From Lasiosphaeris hirsuta (lineage: Eukaryota; Ascomycota; Sordariomycetes; Sordariales; Lasiosphaeriaceae), in NCBI GenBank assembly GCA_030549175.1, contig JAUKUA010000003.1, positions 434,001-498,000 of the forward strand: a stretch of 64,000 bases of DNA, written 5' to 3'. Positions 31,834 to 44,091 of the stretch are shown piece by piece. Positions within the stretch are counted from its first letter, which is position 1; each line of letters opens with the position of its first letter. The notes beneath the pieces were generated by a model. It had not been told where the DNA came from. It worked only from the letters and a program-made list of their open reading frames with translations, and did not search any database. The position numbers were made by a program, and so were the translations under genes.

Positions 31834-33002
31834 GCACCAGCTCCCGCAGCTCTTGCGCGCCTTCGACACCCTCCCGAATGCCAACGAACATCTAGGCCAT
31901 TGAGAACACCCGATGAATGCAGCGGGTTAGTGCACTTTGCCACATTCACCGGTCTCGGAGCGCTGGGAACGGCATCGCCAACTTCGCAAGCACGATGCGA
32001 GTTTCAGGCGCTGTATGCCGAGCGACGGGCGCAGCTTCTTGAACCGCTGTACCCCGACAGATCATCTGCCGACAGACTCATGGGATAGCTGGCTGCAAGC
32101 ACCATATCGAGATGACTGGTAGCCCGCGGAACGGCCAATGACCCGTGACCAATGGCTGCGGGTTCGGGGTCGGGACGGAAGCGCATGGCTTAGTCTTCGC
32201 TGGCGGCTACTACTACTCGTGAGCTTAAGCCGCGGCGATTAAGGCGGTCGCGGGCGATTGCCATGACACATTGGTTCGTGGAGGCTTGTCGGGTGCGATT
32301 ACCATCGATGCCATCATTTCCCATCAGCCCGTGCAAGCCGCGTCCAATCTTTCGGATGGCTGCCGCGGGTCGTGTTGCATGGCAAGTGGCAGCCAGTCTG
32401 CAGTAGTAGCTTGACGAACCCCGCCTAGGCAGTTGCTACTCGAGCTGCCATTGAGCTTCTTCGTTCGCGTCCATGCAGGCGTGTGAGACTACTTGGCGAT
32501 TACGGAGAGCCGATGACCACTGAGAGCTTGGAAAAGCGAGCAGGAACCACTGGGAGCGATTGGGAAGGCGATGGACGCGCGATCTCCACAGACCACACGG
32601 CCCAGACAGCACCACGGCTACCCGCGGCCTTCGGCTCCCATAATGGGTCCACGTGACCACCGATAAGGAGGCCGCAATAACATCATCGGCTGCATCGACG
32701 AAACCTTGACAAAGACACCTTCTGGCAACACAGCAGCAAATCAGGTCCCGACGTCACTCCCCGCGTCCGGCTCTGCTCGCTAGGGCAAGCCGCTCCCCAG
32801 ACGCAACTGCGATGTTGGGAGATAACGGCGGGACCTGGTGGTCAATGGGCGGTACTTTAACTCTGGACACGCCCCAATTGCAAGTTCCTTGTCTGTCCAT
32901 CTCCCGTCTTGTCTGATCTTCTGTGACTGTCTTCCCTCCAAACCTTGCCTACCTCACCATTCACGACCCGCTCCAGCCGCCAACAACACATCCTGCTGAC
33001 GG
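31834..33002. other. Intergenic upstream of proline dehydrogenase
   Basis: 1.2 kb without a convincing gene. The last part, with CT-rich sequence near 32,880-32,960, is the presumed promoter/leader of the proline dehydrogenase gene. Confidence 0.5.
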
Positions 33003-34481
33003 ATGGCCCCAAAACCTAGCGCCCTGGTCGGCAGACCACTGCCTGGCATCATATCAGGAAAAGGCCCAAGGACTGTGATTGTTGCTCGACTATCTTCGTC
33101 CCAATGGCATCGGATACACCTAAGCTTTGTCAGAATGGCTTCCTCGAGAGCCATTCACTCCACTTCCAACAGGCCAATCTCTGGGAACCTGCATCTTGAT
33201 GAATCCGCCTTACTGCCAACACAAGATCCTCAACCAGAAGAGATGCGGAAACCATCGCCGCTGTCGGTCTTGCCATTAACAAAGGTGCTTCGCTCGTACA
33301 TGGTCACCACCATCTCGTCCTCCCCGCTCCTCCTCCCGCCGTCCTTGGCCCTCGTGTCGATCCTCGCCAATACCACCAGCCCAGCCCTCAACCCCGACCG
33401 GAATCCCATCCTGCGGTATCTCCTAAAGAAAACCTTTTACGCCCAGTTCTGCGCGGGCGAGAACGCCGCCGAGGTCCGGCAGACGATCGCCTCCCTCAAG
33501 GAGATCGGCTTCAGCGGCGTCATCCTCGGCTATGCCCGCGAGGTCGTGCTCACCGACGCCCAGACTAGAGATCTCGCGTCGGGCACTATCGCTGAGGCCG
33601 TCGACTCCGAGGTCACTCCCTGGGCTAGGGGCACCATGGAAACCGTCGAGCTCGCCTCGCCGGGCGACTTTGTCGCCCTCAAGTTCACCGGCGCCGGCCG
33701 CCAGGCTCTCTACGTCCTCTCGCAACGCCAGGCCCCGCCCCCCGCGCTAGCCCGGGCGATTGACGACATCTGCACGCTGGCCAAGGCGCGCGGGGTCAGG
33801 TTGCTGTTCGACGCCGAGCAGCAGGCCGTGCAGGCCGGCATCGACGACTGGACGATGGAGTACATGAGGAGGTACAACACGGCCGACCACGCCGTCGTGT
33901 ACGGGACGTACCAGGCGTATCTGAAGGCAACCCCCAAGGTGCTGGCGGGCCATCTCCAGACGGCGAGGGACGAGGGCTTCACCCTCGGTGTGAAGCTCGT
34001 GCGCGGGGCGTATCTAGGGTCGGACCCCCGGCATCTGATCCACGACACCAAGGCGGAGACGGACGCCGCATACGACGGGATCGCGGCGGCGCTGCTGCGG
34101 CGGCAGTGGAGCCCCCCGCTAGAGGGTCGGAAGGGGTTTCCCAAGGTCGATATGGTCCTGGCGTCGCACAATCGCGAGACAGTGGTCAAGGCGAGGAAGG
34201 TAATCGAGGAGGGCCTGAGGGGGACAGAGGTGGCGTTTGCGCAGCTGCAGGGGATGGCCGACGAGGTGAGCTGTGAGCTGGTCGCGAGCGGGAAGGGCGA
34301 TGGGATTAAGCCCAGCGCGTACAAGTATCTTGTCTGGGGGTCCACGGGGGAGTGTATGAAGTACCTGCTGCGGCGTGCGCATGAGAATCGCGACGCGGTG
34401 CAGAGGACGCGCAGCGGGAAGGAGGCGATGCAGGCTGAGTTGGTCAGGAGGGTGAAGGGGTTCTTTGGCTTTGCAGGGTGA
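33003..34481 (+). CDS. Proline dehydrogenase (mitochondrial)
   Basis: Single exon, 492 aa. FAD enzyme oxidising L-proline to pyrroline-5-carboxylate, the first step of proline catabolism, in mitochondria (PUT1/prnD type). Seen: an Arg/Ser-rich N-terminus without acidic residues up to about residue 65, fitting a mitochondrial presequence; FYAQFCAGENAAEV; the (beta/alpha)8 barrel with VRLLFDAEQQAVQAGIDDW; KLVRGAYLGSDPR near residue 332; VLASHNRETV; FAQLQGMADEVS; and YLLRRAHENRDAV near 454, the family motif whose paired Arg bind the substrate. Length and motif order match fungal enzymes. The neighbour on the 3' side is convergent, and no P5C dehydrogenase lies in the window, so it is not in a prn-type cluster here. 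Confidence 0.95.
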   Translation: MAPKPSALVGRPLPGIISGKGPRTVIVARLSSSQWHRIHLSFVRMASSRAIHSTSNRPISGNLHLDESALLPTQDPQPEEMRKPSPLSVLPLTKVLRSYMVTTISSSPLLLPPSLALVSILANTTSPALNPDRNPILRYLLKKTFYAQFCAGENAAEVRQTIASLKEIGFSGVILGYAREVVLTDAQTRDLASGTIAEAVDSEVTPWARGTMETVELASPGDFVALKFTGAGRQALYVLSQRQAPPPALARAIDDICTLAKARGVRLLFDAEQQAVQAGIDDWTMEYMRRYNTADHAVVYGTYQAYLKATPKVLAGHLQTARDEGFTLGVKLVRGAYLGSDPRHLIHDTKAETDAAYDGIAAALLRRQWSPPLEGRKGFPKVDMVLASHNRETVVKARKVIEEGLRGTEVAFAQLQGMADEVSCELVASGKGDGIKPSAYKYLVWGSTGECMKYLLRRAHENRDAVQRTRSGKEAMQAELVRRVKGFFGFAG

Positions 34482-34892
34482 GATGAGTGCATGGCTCTGG
34501 CGTACTGGGTTGCATGACACGATGTTATGACTTGCCTCCCATCTGCCCGGTGTGGGAGATGCCACCTTGTGGTGAGGTGGTGCTAATAGCTAGCGCGTCT
34601 AAAAATGTCATTAGCGCCTTGTATCATTTGTTCATGGCCATTTGAGTGCTCTTCTGATACACGCAATGTTTGTTGCAAATCCAGAAACTAACCTCGAACG
34701 CTGTCGAGTCCTCTATTAAAATGATGTCGCCTTTTCGCTATGCCCATACCCCTCAAAACGCCTGCTTCCATCAAAAGTGTTCTATGTAGAATCTCCTCCG
34801 ACCAACCACGAGCTTACGTCGCTCGCCTTCCTGCGCCTATTATAAAAAATTAGAGGACTCTTTTCCTCGCGGTCGTTGTCGAGAGAGCTCTC
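34482..34892. other. Short convergent intergenic region
   Basis: 411 bases of 3' flanks for proline dehydrogenase and Cgi121; AT-richer than the genes, nothing coding. Confidence 0.55.
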
Positions 34893-35570
34893 CTACAACC
34901 CTCGCAGGGCCATCCTCATGATGATGAGCCGCTCCATCTCCTTGACCCTCACCGCTTCGTCCGTTATCGCGGCAAGGATCGGGACTCCATTAAGGCCATA
35001 GTACTTGCGCAGCTTGGGCCAGTCCGTGGACTTGCTGATCTCTTCGTCGGACAGGGGCACAGGCGTGCCCTGTACCTTCTCGCGGAGGCGCTGCTCGATT
35101 TCGTCTGGTGTCGGCAATGTGGACGCGGGCGAGACCTCGGGTGATGTGGTGACAGGGTGAGGGAATGTGATCTTGACGACGATGATGTCCTTGGTCTTGG
35201 CGGGGGTTATGCCCCATCGGCGGTAGGCTTCGGCGATCTGTTGGTGGAGGGGTTGGTCAACTGGAGCAAGAAAGGGACGAGGGGGAAGAGCTACGTTATT
35301 GCTCGGGCTCAACGATAGCACGACTTCCGAGTGCACATTGGTCGTTGTCAGCGTCCCGGTAAGTTGTGTGTTCACGGCGTGGTAGACGGCTGAAAGTAGA
35401 TGGAGACGCGATGCGACTGACGATGCGTCGATAAAGGCGTACTCAAAGTCAGCATTTCGACCGAGCAGTTGACTCTGTAAGAACTCGGCGTTGGAGACAT
35501 CGCGGAAGAAGGCGGCATCCACCCGATGTGTCCCTGGGACACGCTCGATCTGGATAGTCTCGAGGGACAT
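34893..35570 (-). CDS. cgi121: EKC/KEOPS complex subunit Cgi121
   Basis: Single exon, 225 aa. Cgi121 binds the kinase Bud32 in the KEOPS complex (Kae1, Bud32, Pcc1, Cgi121), which makes t6A at position 37 of ANN-decoding tRNAs and also affects telomeres. Seen: FRDVSNAEFLQSQLL, then FEYAFIDASSVASRLHLLSA, the family core; NVHSEVVLSLSPSNN, typical of fungal members; IAEAYRRWGITPAKTKDIIVVKI; and the C-terminal GTPVPLSDEEISKSTDWPKLRKYYGL. Fungal proteins are about this length. The protein ends at MALRGL after a helix. A start at 35570 gives the full N-terminal strand. It diverges from the Zn2Cys6 regulator across 2 kb. Confidence 0.9.
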   Translation of the reverse strand: MSLETIQIERVPGTHRVDAAFFRDVSNAEFLQSQLLGRNADFEYAFIDASSVASRLHLLSAVYHAVNTQLTGTLTTTNVHSEVVLSLSPSNNVALPPRPFLAPVDQPLHQQIAEAYRRWGITPAKTKDIIVVKITFPHPVTTSPEVSPASTLPTPDEIEQRLREKVQGTPVPLSDEEISKSTDWPKLRKYYGLNGVPILAAITDEAVRVKEMERLIIMRMALRGL

Positions 35571-37523
35571 CCTGAACTATTCTCCGACGCACGGCGGCTA
35601 GGTTTCGACCGGGGGGGGGTATGTGGTGGTATGACAGCACCGTAATTAGGATTGTGAATATCTATAATTGGTAGCTGAGAGCTTCGCTTGGGGGTAGAGT
35701 GGTAGAATCTCTGCGTTGGGACGTACTGCGCTCTAGGTCCGTTCTGTTGAAGCTGTTGCAAACTTTGGCCCGCCCCAAGGAAACTTAATGGAGGGGCATG
35801 GAGGGGCAGAGGGGAGGCATGTTTGACAGCCGGGGTGGGACGTGCGTGTTTGATTGCCGGGCCGTCAACCATAATGGCCCACTCCAGCCCTGGTTTGGTT
35901 TGGCTGTTGACGCGCAACACTCCCGCGGAGGGGGGATATTGGGGGTCGTTCCAGCATAAAAACGGCATTTCTAGTGTTTCGAAAGGGAAATTGGGCATTC
36001 AAAGACCCTTTCCTATGCCCAAAAGGACGTCTTTGGTACCTAAATACACTATTCGGAAGCATGAGGTATGCTGTAGTTCAGTTGAAGTTCGAAGTCGCGC
36101 GCTAACAGCCAGACAGCGGTAGACATTGAAGGGGCGGAGCACTTGTTGCTAATGTTCGCGTCGCGTTGCTTCAAATTCAGTTTCATTTCGTGACGACCTA
36201 TCCCAACGTGAGCTGCGGTAACTGCCGTTGTGACTGTGGCATACAAATTGCCGTCTGAGTTGGGGAGATAAGACACATGGCAGAAACTCCGAGTCACATT
36301 CACATTCCCCCACACGTAAAAGGTGCAGGAGACTGAGGGGCTGGCCAGCAGCCGGGCGCGCAAACAACGGGCCCTTGGAGCTAACAACCTCGGGCATTGG
36401 ATCGTCGGACTCGAGCACGAGACAATGGACGCTGAGAAGTGGGTCGTCGGGGCTACGCAGGCGTGGCAGGAAACTCGTGCTAGACCTTGCTGGGATGTGA
36501 CGGATGCTGAAAGGAGCCGTGCGCTCTCGTCTCGCTCCCATCCCTCTTCCCGTCGAGTCGTCGCGTTGCCGCACACACAGACCAACAATCTTGGGGTTGC
36601 ACGCAGCAATCTCAATTGACGCTTTGATTGAGGAAAAACCAGGCTGTCCCTGGGTGACCTGCGTATGCTAGCCACATGGGGACATGGGAGGTCTGGAAGG
36701 CGGGATCCCACGCAGTCTCCCGTGGGAAAGGGCTGCGGGCTGGGCCAGGGCAGGCAAGGACACCGCTGACCGCTGACTGACCTGGGTCGGCATGAAAGCA
36801 TTGGGGGCTTTTTCTCGGTTGTCACTTGTCACCTGCCGCTAGGCGTCGCGAGCAGCTTTGGGGGGCTCCATTTGATCATGTTTCCCGGCGACGACACGAC
36901 CCTCGCTGTGTTCTGCAATTTCGTCTTTGCATAAACCAGCAGTTGATCTATTTATTGATTTGTCGATAAGGAATATTGATATATTTGGGCAGCAGGAAAG
37001 AACAAAAAGAAACAAGGTGAAGGGCCGGAGAATGGCTTGTGCCGGATGCGGCACCTTTCATATTGCCCTTTCTGCCTGCCTGCCTGCCTGCTTGCCAACA
37101 CACACACACACACGAACACCCCTGCTCGCAACGTCCGACCGGCAGCAAACCCGACGCCTTGGACGCGAGAGAAAAAAAGGCCAGCAACTAGCGCCGCCCC
37201 CAAGCTGCTGACCACAGCCCTTTGGTCCCAGCATTGGGGCAGCGGCATTCTCCATCCTCCCAGGTCTCTCAATCTGCAACGGCAAAACCCGCCGGGCTCT
37301 GATTTACCAGCTTCGTCGCTTACAGCCGTTCCTCGACATCGACCTGTCCACCGCAACCATTGTCCATCGCACGCCAAAAGTTCCGACTGTCGCAACCTCC
37401 CCGACAGCGGCAATTGAATGCCGCCTCACCGCCCCAAGTTGGCGCGGCACACCGTCACGACAAGGTAGCCAGCTGCCAAGCGACGGCGATAGCGACAGCG
37501 ACCGGACGAGACGCATCACCGAC
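35571..37523. other. Divergent intergenic region
   Basis: 2 kb between the Cgi121 and regulator ATGs. The minus-strand frame of 258 codons is Pro/Arg/Ser/Cys-rich and has no motif. (TGCC)n lies at about 37072-37090 and (CA)n at 37097-37113, probably in the regulator's promoter or leader. Confidence 0.5.
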
Positions 37524-40469
37524 ATGCCCCAAGCACGTCCCCTCAAGCGACCGAGCGACGCCGGCGACCCGGCCGAGACGAGTCCCGGACCCAAGGTCAA
37601 GCTGCCGCGTCTCGAGCGCGGCCCCGAAGACTTCTCCAGCGTCGTCAAGAGCAAGCTGCAATCGTACTCGCGCACCGGACAGGCGTGCGACCGGTGCAAG
37701 GTATGCATGCGCCTCGCCGGCAACGCCATCAATCGAGATGGGCGACGTTCTGCGCAATGCTTCCAGGCTCTGCGTGCTAACTCGCCGTAGGTTCGAAAAA
37801 TCCGCTGCGATGCGCTTCCCGAGGGCTGCTCCCACTGCACCAACCAGAACCTCGAGTGCTATGTCACAGATCGCGTCACCGGCCGCACCGAGCGCCGCGG
37901 ATATCTGCAGCAGCTCGAGCGGGAAAAGAGCGCAATGCTGAATCACATCCGCGAGCTCGAGAAGCTGTTGGAAGGCAACGGGGTCGAGGTTCGCCCGTGG
38001 GAATGGCCTGGGTACAACACGACATACCCGCCCGGCGCTGCATTCGACGCCATTGGCAACATGGTCCACGACGCGTCGTCGAAGGACCAGTGGGAGCAGG
38101 TTGGGTCACTCTGGGTGAAAAGCGGCCAAAAGAAGCCGCGGCCTCCTGGCGGATACACGCGATACTCGCTACTCGAGTCAAGACCGTCAGACAGCTATCT
38201 CGGCGTGTCCTCGGACAGCTCGCCACTCAGCTCCATCAAGGGAACAACGCTGTCTATTCTGGGCACCACGATTGACATAACCTCGTTCGACGCCCCGGAC
38301 ATGGACGAGCCTCCCCCGGGCACCCCGATTGGCTCGCCACTGTACAACAAGTCCGTCATGGCCTTCCTGCAATCCGTGCTCAATATTAACCCCCATCTCG
38401 AAAACGTTGACTTGCCCTCCCGGCAGGATGCCTTCACCTATGCCGAGTGGTACTTTCTCATGATTTCGCCCTTCCTACCTATTCTGCATAAGCCGTCGTT
38501 CCTCCAGCTTGTACGTTGTCCGATTCCTGTGACCGAAAGCCATCTAACTCTACCAGTTGACCCGTATCTACGATGACGCCTCGTTCAAGGCGTCCACTGC
38601 CGAGCTTGTGATCGTCCACATGGTCTTTGCTACCATCTACTTTCAGTACGGCATCCGTAACCGAGAAGAACCTGAGAAACACGCACAGCTCAACGATTTC
38701 TCCAACAAGCATTACCACTGGTGTCTGAGCAAGTTTTTCGACCTCGCCATCTCCCAAACGGTAACATCGGTCCAGGCTCTTGCCATGATTGTCTCGCACA
38801 CTCGAAACTTCCCCAAGCCGGGCTGTTCGTCCACGATTGCGCACTTTGCCCTCATGAAGGCCATCGAGCTGAACCTGCACAGGGGGATCAAGACCCCCAA
38901 CGGCGGGACTACGCTGGAGAGTGAGGTCCGGAAGAGGACCTGGTGGGCCATCTTGGCCGTCATGGTGACCCTGAACGGACGGCTTGGCAGGCCCATGCCA
39001 ATCACCCTCGACGAGTTTGACGTTGACTTTCCCGTTGCCATTCCCGACGAGTTTTTGGGGGAAGAGGGCGTATTGGACCCCTCCAAAATCGGGCACTGTG
39101 ACTATCTCGTCGGCATTATGGGGTTCATGGCCGTGCCCTTGTACATGGAGATGTACTCCAACATCTACGGTGTGCGCCGAGACCCCAAAAAGTATGTCGA
39201 GGTGGTTCGTGAACTCGAGGTGGGCATGCGCAGCCTCCAAGAAAGCCTTCCGGACGAGCTCAAGCTGGAAAAGAGCAAAGCGAGCAGCCAGGTCTTTGCT
39301 CTGTATACCCAGGCCTTCATTCTCGAGTTTTCCCTATGTCTGAGACACCCCTCGGTTTGTATGACGGACGACCCCAAGTTTTGTGCCGAGAATACGAGGA
39401 TATGTGAAGACTCGGCAAAGAAGCTGCTCAAGGTGGTCGGGGCACTGCTGAAAATGAAGTCGCTCGACACCACCTGGTATCAGTTAGCCGTCTATGTCGC
39501 CGCCATCTTCTCCACCCTCGTGGCCCACTGGGAGAGGCGGTTTGAGACGACGGCCGAGGACGTTACCGCCCTGCGGGCGGACATGGAGCTGTGGCTGAGC
39601 GTCATCGGGGAAATTGGACGCCTCCTTGGTAAGAGTCAACTCCCCTTTATAAAAGGCCGTCGCATTGCTAACCTGGGATAGGCACGGGCACCCGTCTCGC
39701 AAATGATGTTAGTACTATCATTGAGCGGACGATGAGCTGGATCGAACACGATATGAACCGCAAGGCGGTTAACTCGCCACCTCAGTCGCTCACCAACCAA
39801 CCGTCGGGTTCCCCATTCCAGCCACTAGCAGCCCTAAAGCAAGAAGTGGACAATACGTCTGCGTCGGCTCCTTCGGGTGCGTCCAACGAGCCGCGGAGTG
39901 CAAGCACAACGAATGGCACCTATTACAATCCGACCATAGGGGGTTCGACGACGCCGTACCCACCTCTCGGCTACAACGACCAAGCCGCCAGTGGTGCAGG
40001 AGCTCACCAGAATGGTGCCGGCATCGGCGTCGGGGGGGCATACGACTCGGCCGACAACGGGCAGTACATGTACGCGACAGCCCCATCAGTCTCGGCTGCC
40101 ACAGTCCCGAGCGTCAGTCCGGTGGTGGAACAACCAGCACCGGCACCGAATCGCTTGATCGCCTTCGCCTCGCAGGCTACGCAGCATGTTGCGGGACAGG
40201 CGGGCGAGGACTGGCGACCGCACGCGCAGCTCATGTCGCAGCAGAACACGGGCAACACGTGGCATGACTGGACAGCCGCCATCGCCGACAGCCAGGACAG
40301 GTACAGTGCCAATGCGCTGCTGACGCTGGGCTCGGGGAGGCCAGGCGATGTCGGCGCGGCGGTTGAGCATGTCGCGCAAGGCGACACGATAGGCGTGCCG
40401 ACCTCACATTCGGGCCAGTGGCCGCTCTTGCTATTCCACGATGGCCCAGGCGGTGCAAGTGGCGGGTAG
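37524..40469 (+). CDS. Zn2Cys6 transcription factor with fungal_trans domain
   Basis: Exons 37524-37700, 37791-38510, 38557-39628 and 39682-40469, 918 aa. Nuclear DNA-binding regulator. Seen: ACDRCK then VRKIRC, completing a C-x2-C-x6-C-x6-C-x2-C-x6-C cluster at about residues 55-82; the first intron splits the cluster in phase 0 right after CDRCK. A coiled coil follows (YLQQLEREKSAMLNHIRELEKLLE), as in dimeric Gal4-type proteins. The middle domain contains YAEWYFLMISPFLPILHKPSF, FALMKAIELNLHR, SEVRKRTWWAILAVMVTLNGRLGRP-type sequence and IPDEF, typical of the fungal_trans fold. The last 200 residues are Ser/Pro/Ala/Gln-rich, probably disordered and activating. The target genes are unknown; I do not recognise a named orthologue. 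Confidence 0.93.
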
Positions 40470-41242
40470 ATCTGAGACGGTGCCACGGCACAGGGGTAAT
40501 TGTCTGGTACCACCATCTGTTTCCCCACATGTTTTTCTGTTCTTTTCTATCGTTTCCAACGGCATGGCTACGTCTTGGGCGAGCGGCGGAGTTGAGGAGT
40601 CGCTGAAAGAAGCAGGCAACATCTTTCTATTATTTCTCTCATTCTGCTTTGGATCAGGTTTGGTTCACCTGTCCCCACGGGAACATGTTTGTTCTTTGGG
40701 GAGTATATAATAGTATTCGCGACGTTGCTTGATCTGGGGTATGTAAAGCGCCTCTGGAGAGGCCAGTAGTCTCACGGCTTGGTTCGTCGAAGTGGAGGTT
40801 TCCTGTGGGTTTTTACCTCGGGTATTGGAAGGGAAAAGAGGGAAAAGGGGGCGAACTTTCTCGATGGCCTCATGTATCATGTATGGTATGTGTGTATGGA
40901 AGGACGGCGGGATGATGGATGTATAGGAAAACAGCTGTCCTGGCTGGGTCTTTTTAGGTCGGCCATATCAAATATTAATACTATCATAATATATCAGAAC
41001 CGTGGATCTTCGGGCCAGATGAGGCGTTCCCCGGGGAGAGTACAACCATCCCCAGGTATGTCAGCTCCAATCAACTTGGTGCGAGGACGCCACAAGGGCC
41101 GTCGGAACTCGTGTTGCCGACCCCTCTCAATGGGTCATGGGATAGGCCAGGCTTTGGGCACCGAATGGTAATTCCCTCATCAGCAAGTACGTCCGGGCAA
41201 CCGCAATCACTCTCGGTCCTACCAACTTCTCGCACTGTCGCC
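40470..41242. other. Intergenic
   Basis: 773 bases between the regulator and the HET gene, both on the plus strand. No gene seen; the first half is the regulator's 3' flank. Confidence 0.5.
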
Positions 41243-43377
41243 ATGGCTGTCCCCACTTATGACGGCCCGAAATGTCACACATGCGTCGACTTGATGCCGA
41301 ACGAGCAGTTCCCGCTCGGAAACGGGAAGTGGGTCGACTACCGCGCCCAGGGGCGCAAGAACTTCTCGCTGGATGTCTTTGTCGAAAAGGTGCGCGGGTC
41401 GGCTGATAAAGGCTGTAATAATTGCGCGATAATAGTCGAGGCGCTAGATTCGGTCGAGGGGGGCAGGGTCGAGTTGGACAACGATTTTTTGAGCATCATG
41501 GCGAAGCTAGGGGGCACGCTTGACATGTCATACGAGGTCAACGAGGAGCTGCGGTACATTCAGGTTTTTGCGAGGCAGGGTGGTGAGTGAGTTGCGCGAG
41601 TGCATGTGGCTATGGACTATATGGCTCATCACATTCAGGGACCGGGAACGCCATCGGCCCGGCGCCGGTCGTCGCGACCAAGATGAACCCCAGCCTAGCG
41701 GCGACCCGCGCCCGCTCGCTGCTAGATGAGTGTCGGGACTCGCACCCCGCCTGCGGCGTGGCCGAGATCCCCCCGATGCCCCGGCGCGTGGTGTACCTAG
41801 GATCCGACGACGGCATGCCGCGGCTCATCGAAACGGGCGAGCGGGGCACGCGCGAGTCGTACATCGCCCTCAGCTACTGCTGGGGCCTCGCGCAGACCCT
41901 CACGACCACCAAGGAGACGTACGCCGCCCGCACGGCCGGCATCCCCTGGGACGCCATCCCCAAAACCCTCGGCGAAGCCATGGAGTTCGCCGTCGCGCTC
42001 GGGGTGCCCTACATATGGATCGACGCGCTGTGCATCCGGCAGGATGACGCGGCCGACTGGGCGTCCGAGGCAGCCAAGATGAAGGACGTGTACGAGAACG
42101 CGCTGCTGACGCTCTCGGCCACCTCGGCCCCCGACGTCTCGGCGGGCGTCTTCCTCCCGCGCACCAAGCTCACGCACCGGCTGCACGCGGCCAACGTGTC
42201 GGCGCGCCGCCCGTGCAACACGACGCACGAGAAGCTGTTCGCCTACGCCAACGACCACGCCAGAGACATGGAGAGCTACCCGGCCATGTCGCGCGGCTGG
42301 ATCTTCCAGGAGCGCCTGCTCTCCCGCCGCATGCTGTACTGCGCGCATGACGAGATCATCTGGGAGTGCCGCGCGGGCATCACGTGCGAGTGCTCGGGCG
42401 CAGGCCACCACGGCGGGCCTGGCGTGAACGCCGTGGCCAAATACAAGCGCCAGGACTGGATGCCGCCGCCGCCGCCGCCGCCAAGCGGGGGCCCCCATGG
42501 GGTCGAGGGAGGAGGGCGGGACTGGGTGGTCATGTCCATGTGGATGGAACTGCTCACGGCGTACACGCACCGCGAGTTCACGCAGTACTCGGACCGGCTG
42601 GTGGCCATCTCGGGCATCGCCAAGAAGTTCGCGCCGCTGGCGGGGCTGGGGCGGTACCTCGGCGGGGTGTGGGAGGAGTTCCTGCCGGCGCAGCTGGCGT
42701 GGGCGCGGTTCCCGGGCGAGCGGGCGAGGGCGTCGCGGCGGCTCGGCGGGCCGACGTGGTCATGGGGGTCGGTCGACCAGCCCGTGGCCTACCAGCAGGT
42801 GATACCGTGGGAGAGGGTCCGGACGAGCTTCAAGCTGGTGCATTCGCTGGTGGTGCTCAAGACCGAGGACCCCACGGGGCCGGTGGAGATGGCGCGGCTG
42901 ACCATCTCGGGACCGAGGGTGAACGGGCGGCTGAAGATGCGGCCGAACCGGCTCGCCGAGAACGACATCTACTACATGACGTACGCCGGGCAGGGGCACG
43001 CGGACTCGCTGGAGGTGTTTGTGAGCATCGAGGGCAAGGAATATCTGATGACGGCGGATGTGTGTCAGTGGGGGAGCGCGGCCATGCGTGCCGAGATGCA
43101 GCCCGAGGAGGTGCTGGGCAACGGGGATGGGGTCAGCTGTGTCGAGCTGTACCAGACCGTGGACGGGGACCCGGACAATATAGCGAGAGGCGTGGGAGGG
43201 GACGTGTCGCTGACGGTTCGGTTCCCGTGGCTGGTGCTGCGGTGGTCGAAAAAGGAAAATGCCTATCGCCGCGTGGGGCTGATTGACTGGTCGAACCGGG
43301 AGGACTACAAGTCGGAGACGCAGCCGCTGGGCGCCATCATATCCCGTGCGGAGAGGAGGAGGTTTGATATTGTGTAA
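41243..43377 (+). CDS. HET-domain protein (heterokaryon incompatibility family)
   Basis: Exons 41243-41582 and 41639-43377, 692 aa. HET domains, related to TIR, trigger cell death after non-self recognition in ascomycetes; many paralogues have no known partner. Seen: an N-terminal CxxC pair (CHTC, CNNC) in a region about 110 residues long; the HET core YIALSYCWG near 188, IPKTLGEAMEFAVALGVPYIW, then IDALCIRQDD near 240 and EAAKMKDVYENALLTLSAT; SRGWIFQERLLSRRMLYC; a loop of seven prolines encoded by a CCG repeat; and GGPTWSWGSVD. The start at 41243 (GCCATGG) has good context; the frame is open to 41111, so 44 more residues are possible. There is no NACHT or WD repeat, so recognition would rely on the C-terminal half. 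Confidence 0.92.
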
Positions 43378-44091
43378 TGCTCGAGAAAGAGAGGGAGAAG
43401 GAAAAAAAAAAAAAAAAAAAAAAGTGTCGATACAGCAGCCAGAGGGAAAGCCACCAACCAGGGCAGCCCTCGAATCGTGTTCAAATTCTTGTGACTAAAT
43501 GGAGCCAAATTGATAGAAATGCAGAAGGACGGGATTGCCCAGGCCTTTTTGCCTGCTTTCGACAGGTAGGGGAGGACCCAATGGCAAGTCACGTAGCTTG
43601 TCACGCAGTGCAGTGCGCCGATCGAGATGCTCGTCCGTTCCTTGTTCCCCCAGATTTAGTCTTCTGCTGGTCTGTGTTAGCCTGCCGCTGGGCTGTCTCG
43701 GCCGGACACATCGACAGGTCACGGGGGTTAGGGTTCGCCAATGGGAAGACACCTCTTGAAGGTTCGTCCCCTCGTCCCACTTTCCCACTCGTCCCACTCT
43801 GGGCCGCATCTGTTGCACGACCGTGTTGCAGACAGTTGCAGAAGGAGCGGTGGGGTTAGAAGGTGCCAGAATCGGACCATTGTGTTTAGCATCGGACCAT
43901 GTCTGCCGAGTCGCGATTTCTATAACTGAGTTGCTTTCCAGTCTTTTGAATCTGCCTCTTTTTGCACGACATTCAATTCAAAATCAATTGCCTTATCGAC
44001 AATCCTCCACAGCATCGGGCACTCCACCCTGCTCAACGCCAAAACCAAAAACCACTCTTGCAACTTTTGTTGTCCCGAAAACCCCACCAAA
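43378..44091. other. Intergenic upstream of the endosulfine gene
   Basis: 714 bases. An A22 run (43402-43423) follows the HET stop closely. The rest is presumed promoter and leader of the endosulfine gene, with a telomere-like motif and CCAAT near 43,725-43,742. Confidence 0.5.
43725..43735 (+). promoter_or_regulatory. Telobox-like motif, GGGTTAGGGTT
   Basis: Nearly two telomere units, about 360 bases upstream of the endosulfine ATG. In fungi such boxes can bind Tbf1-type factors in growth-related promoters. A CCAAT box follows at about 43738. Confidence 0.4.

Noticed and set aside
36049..36825. 258-codon minus-strand frame
   Set aside because: Composition of a chance GC-rich frame and no domain.
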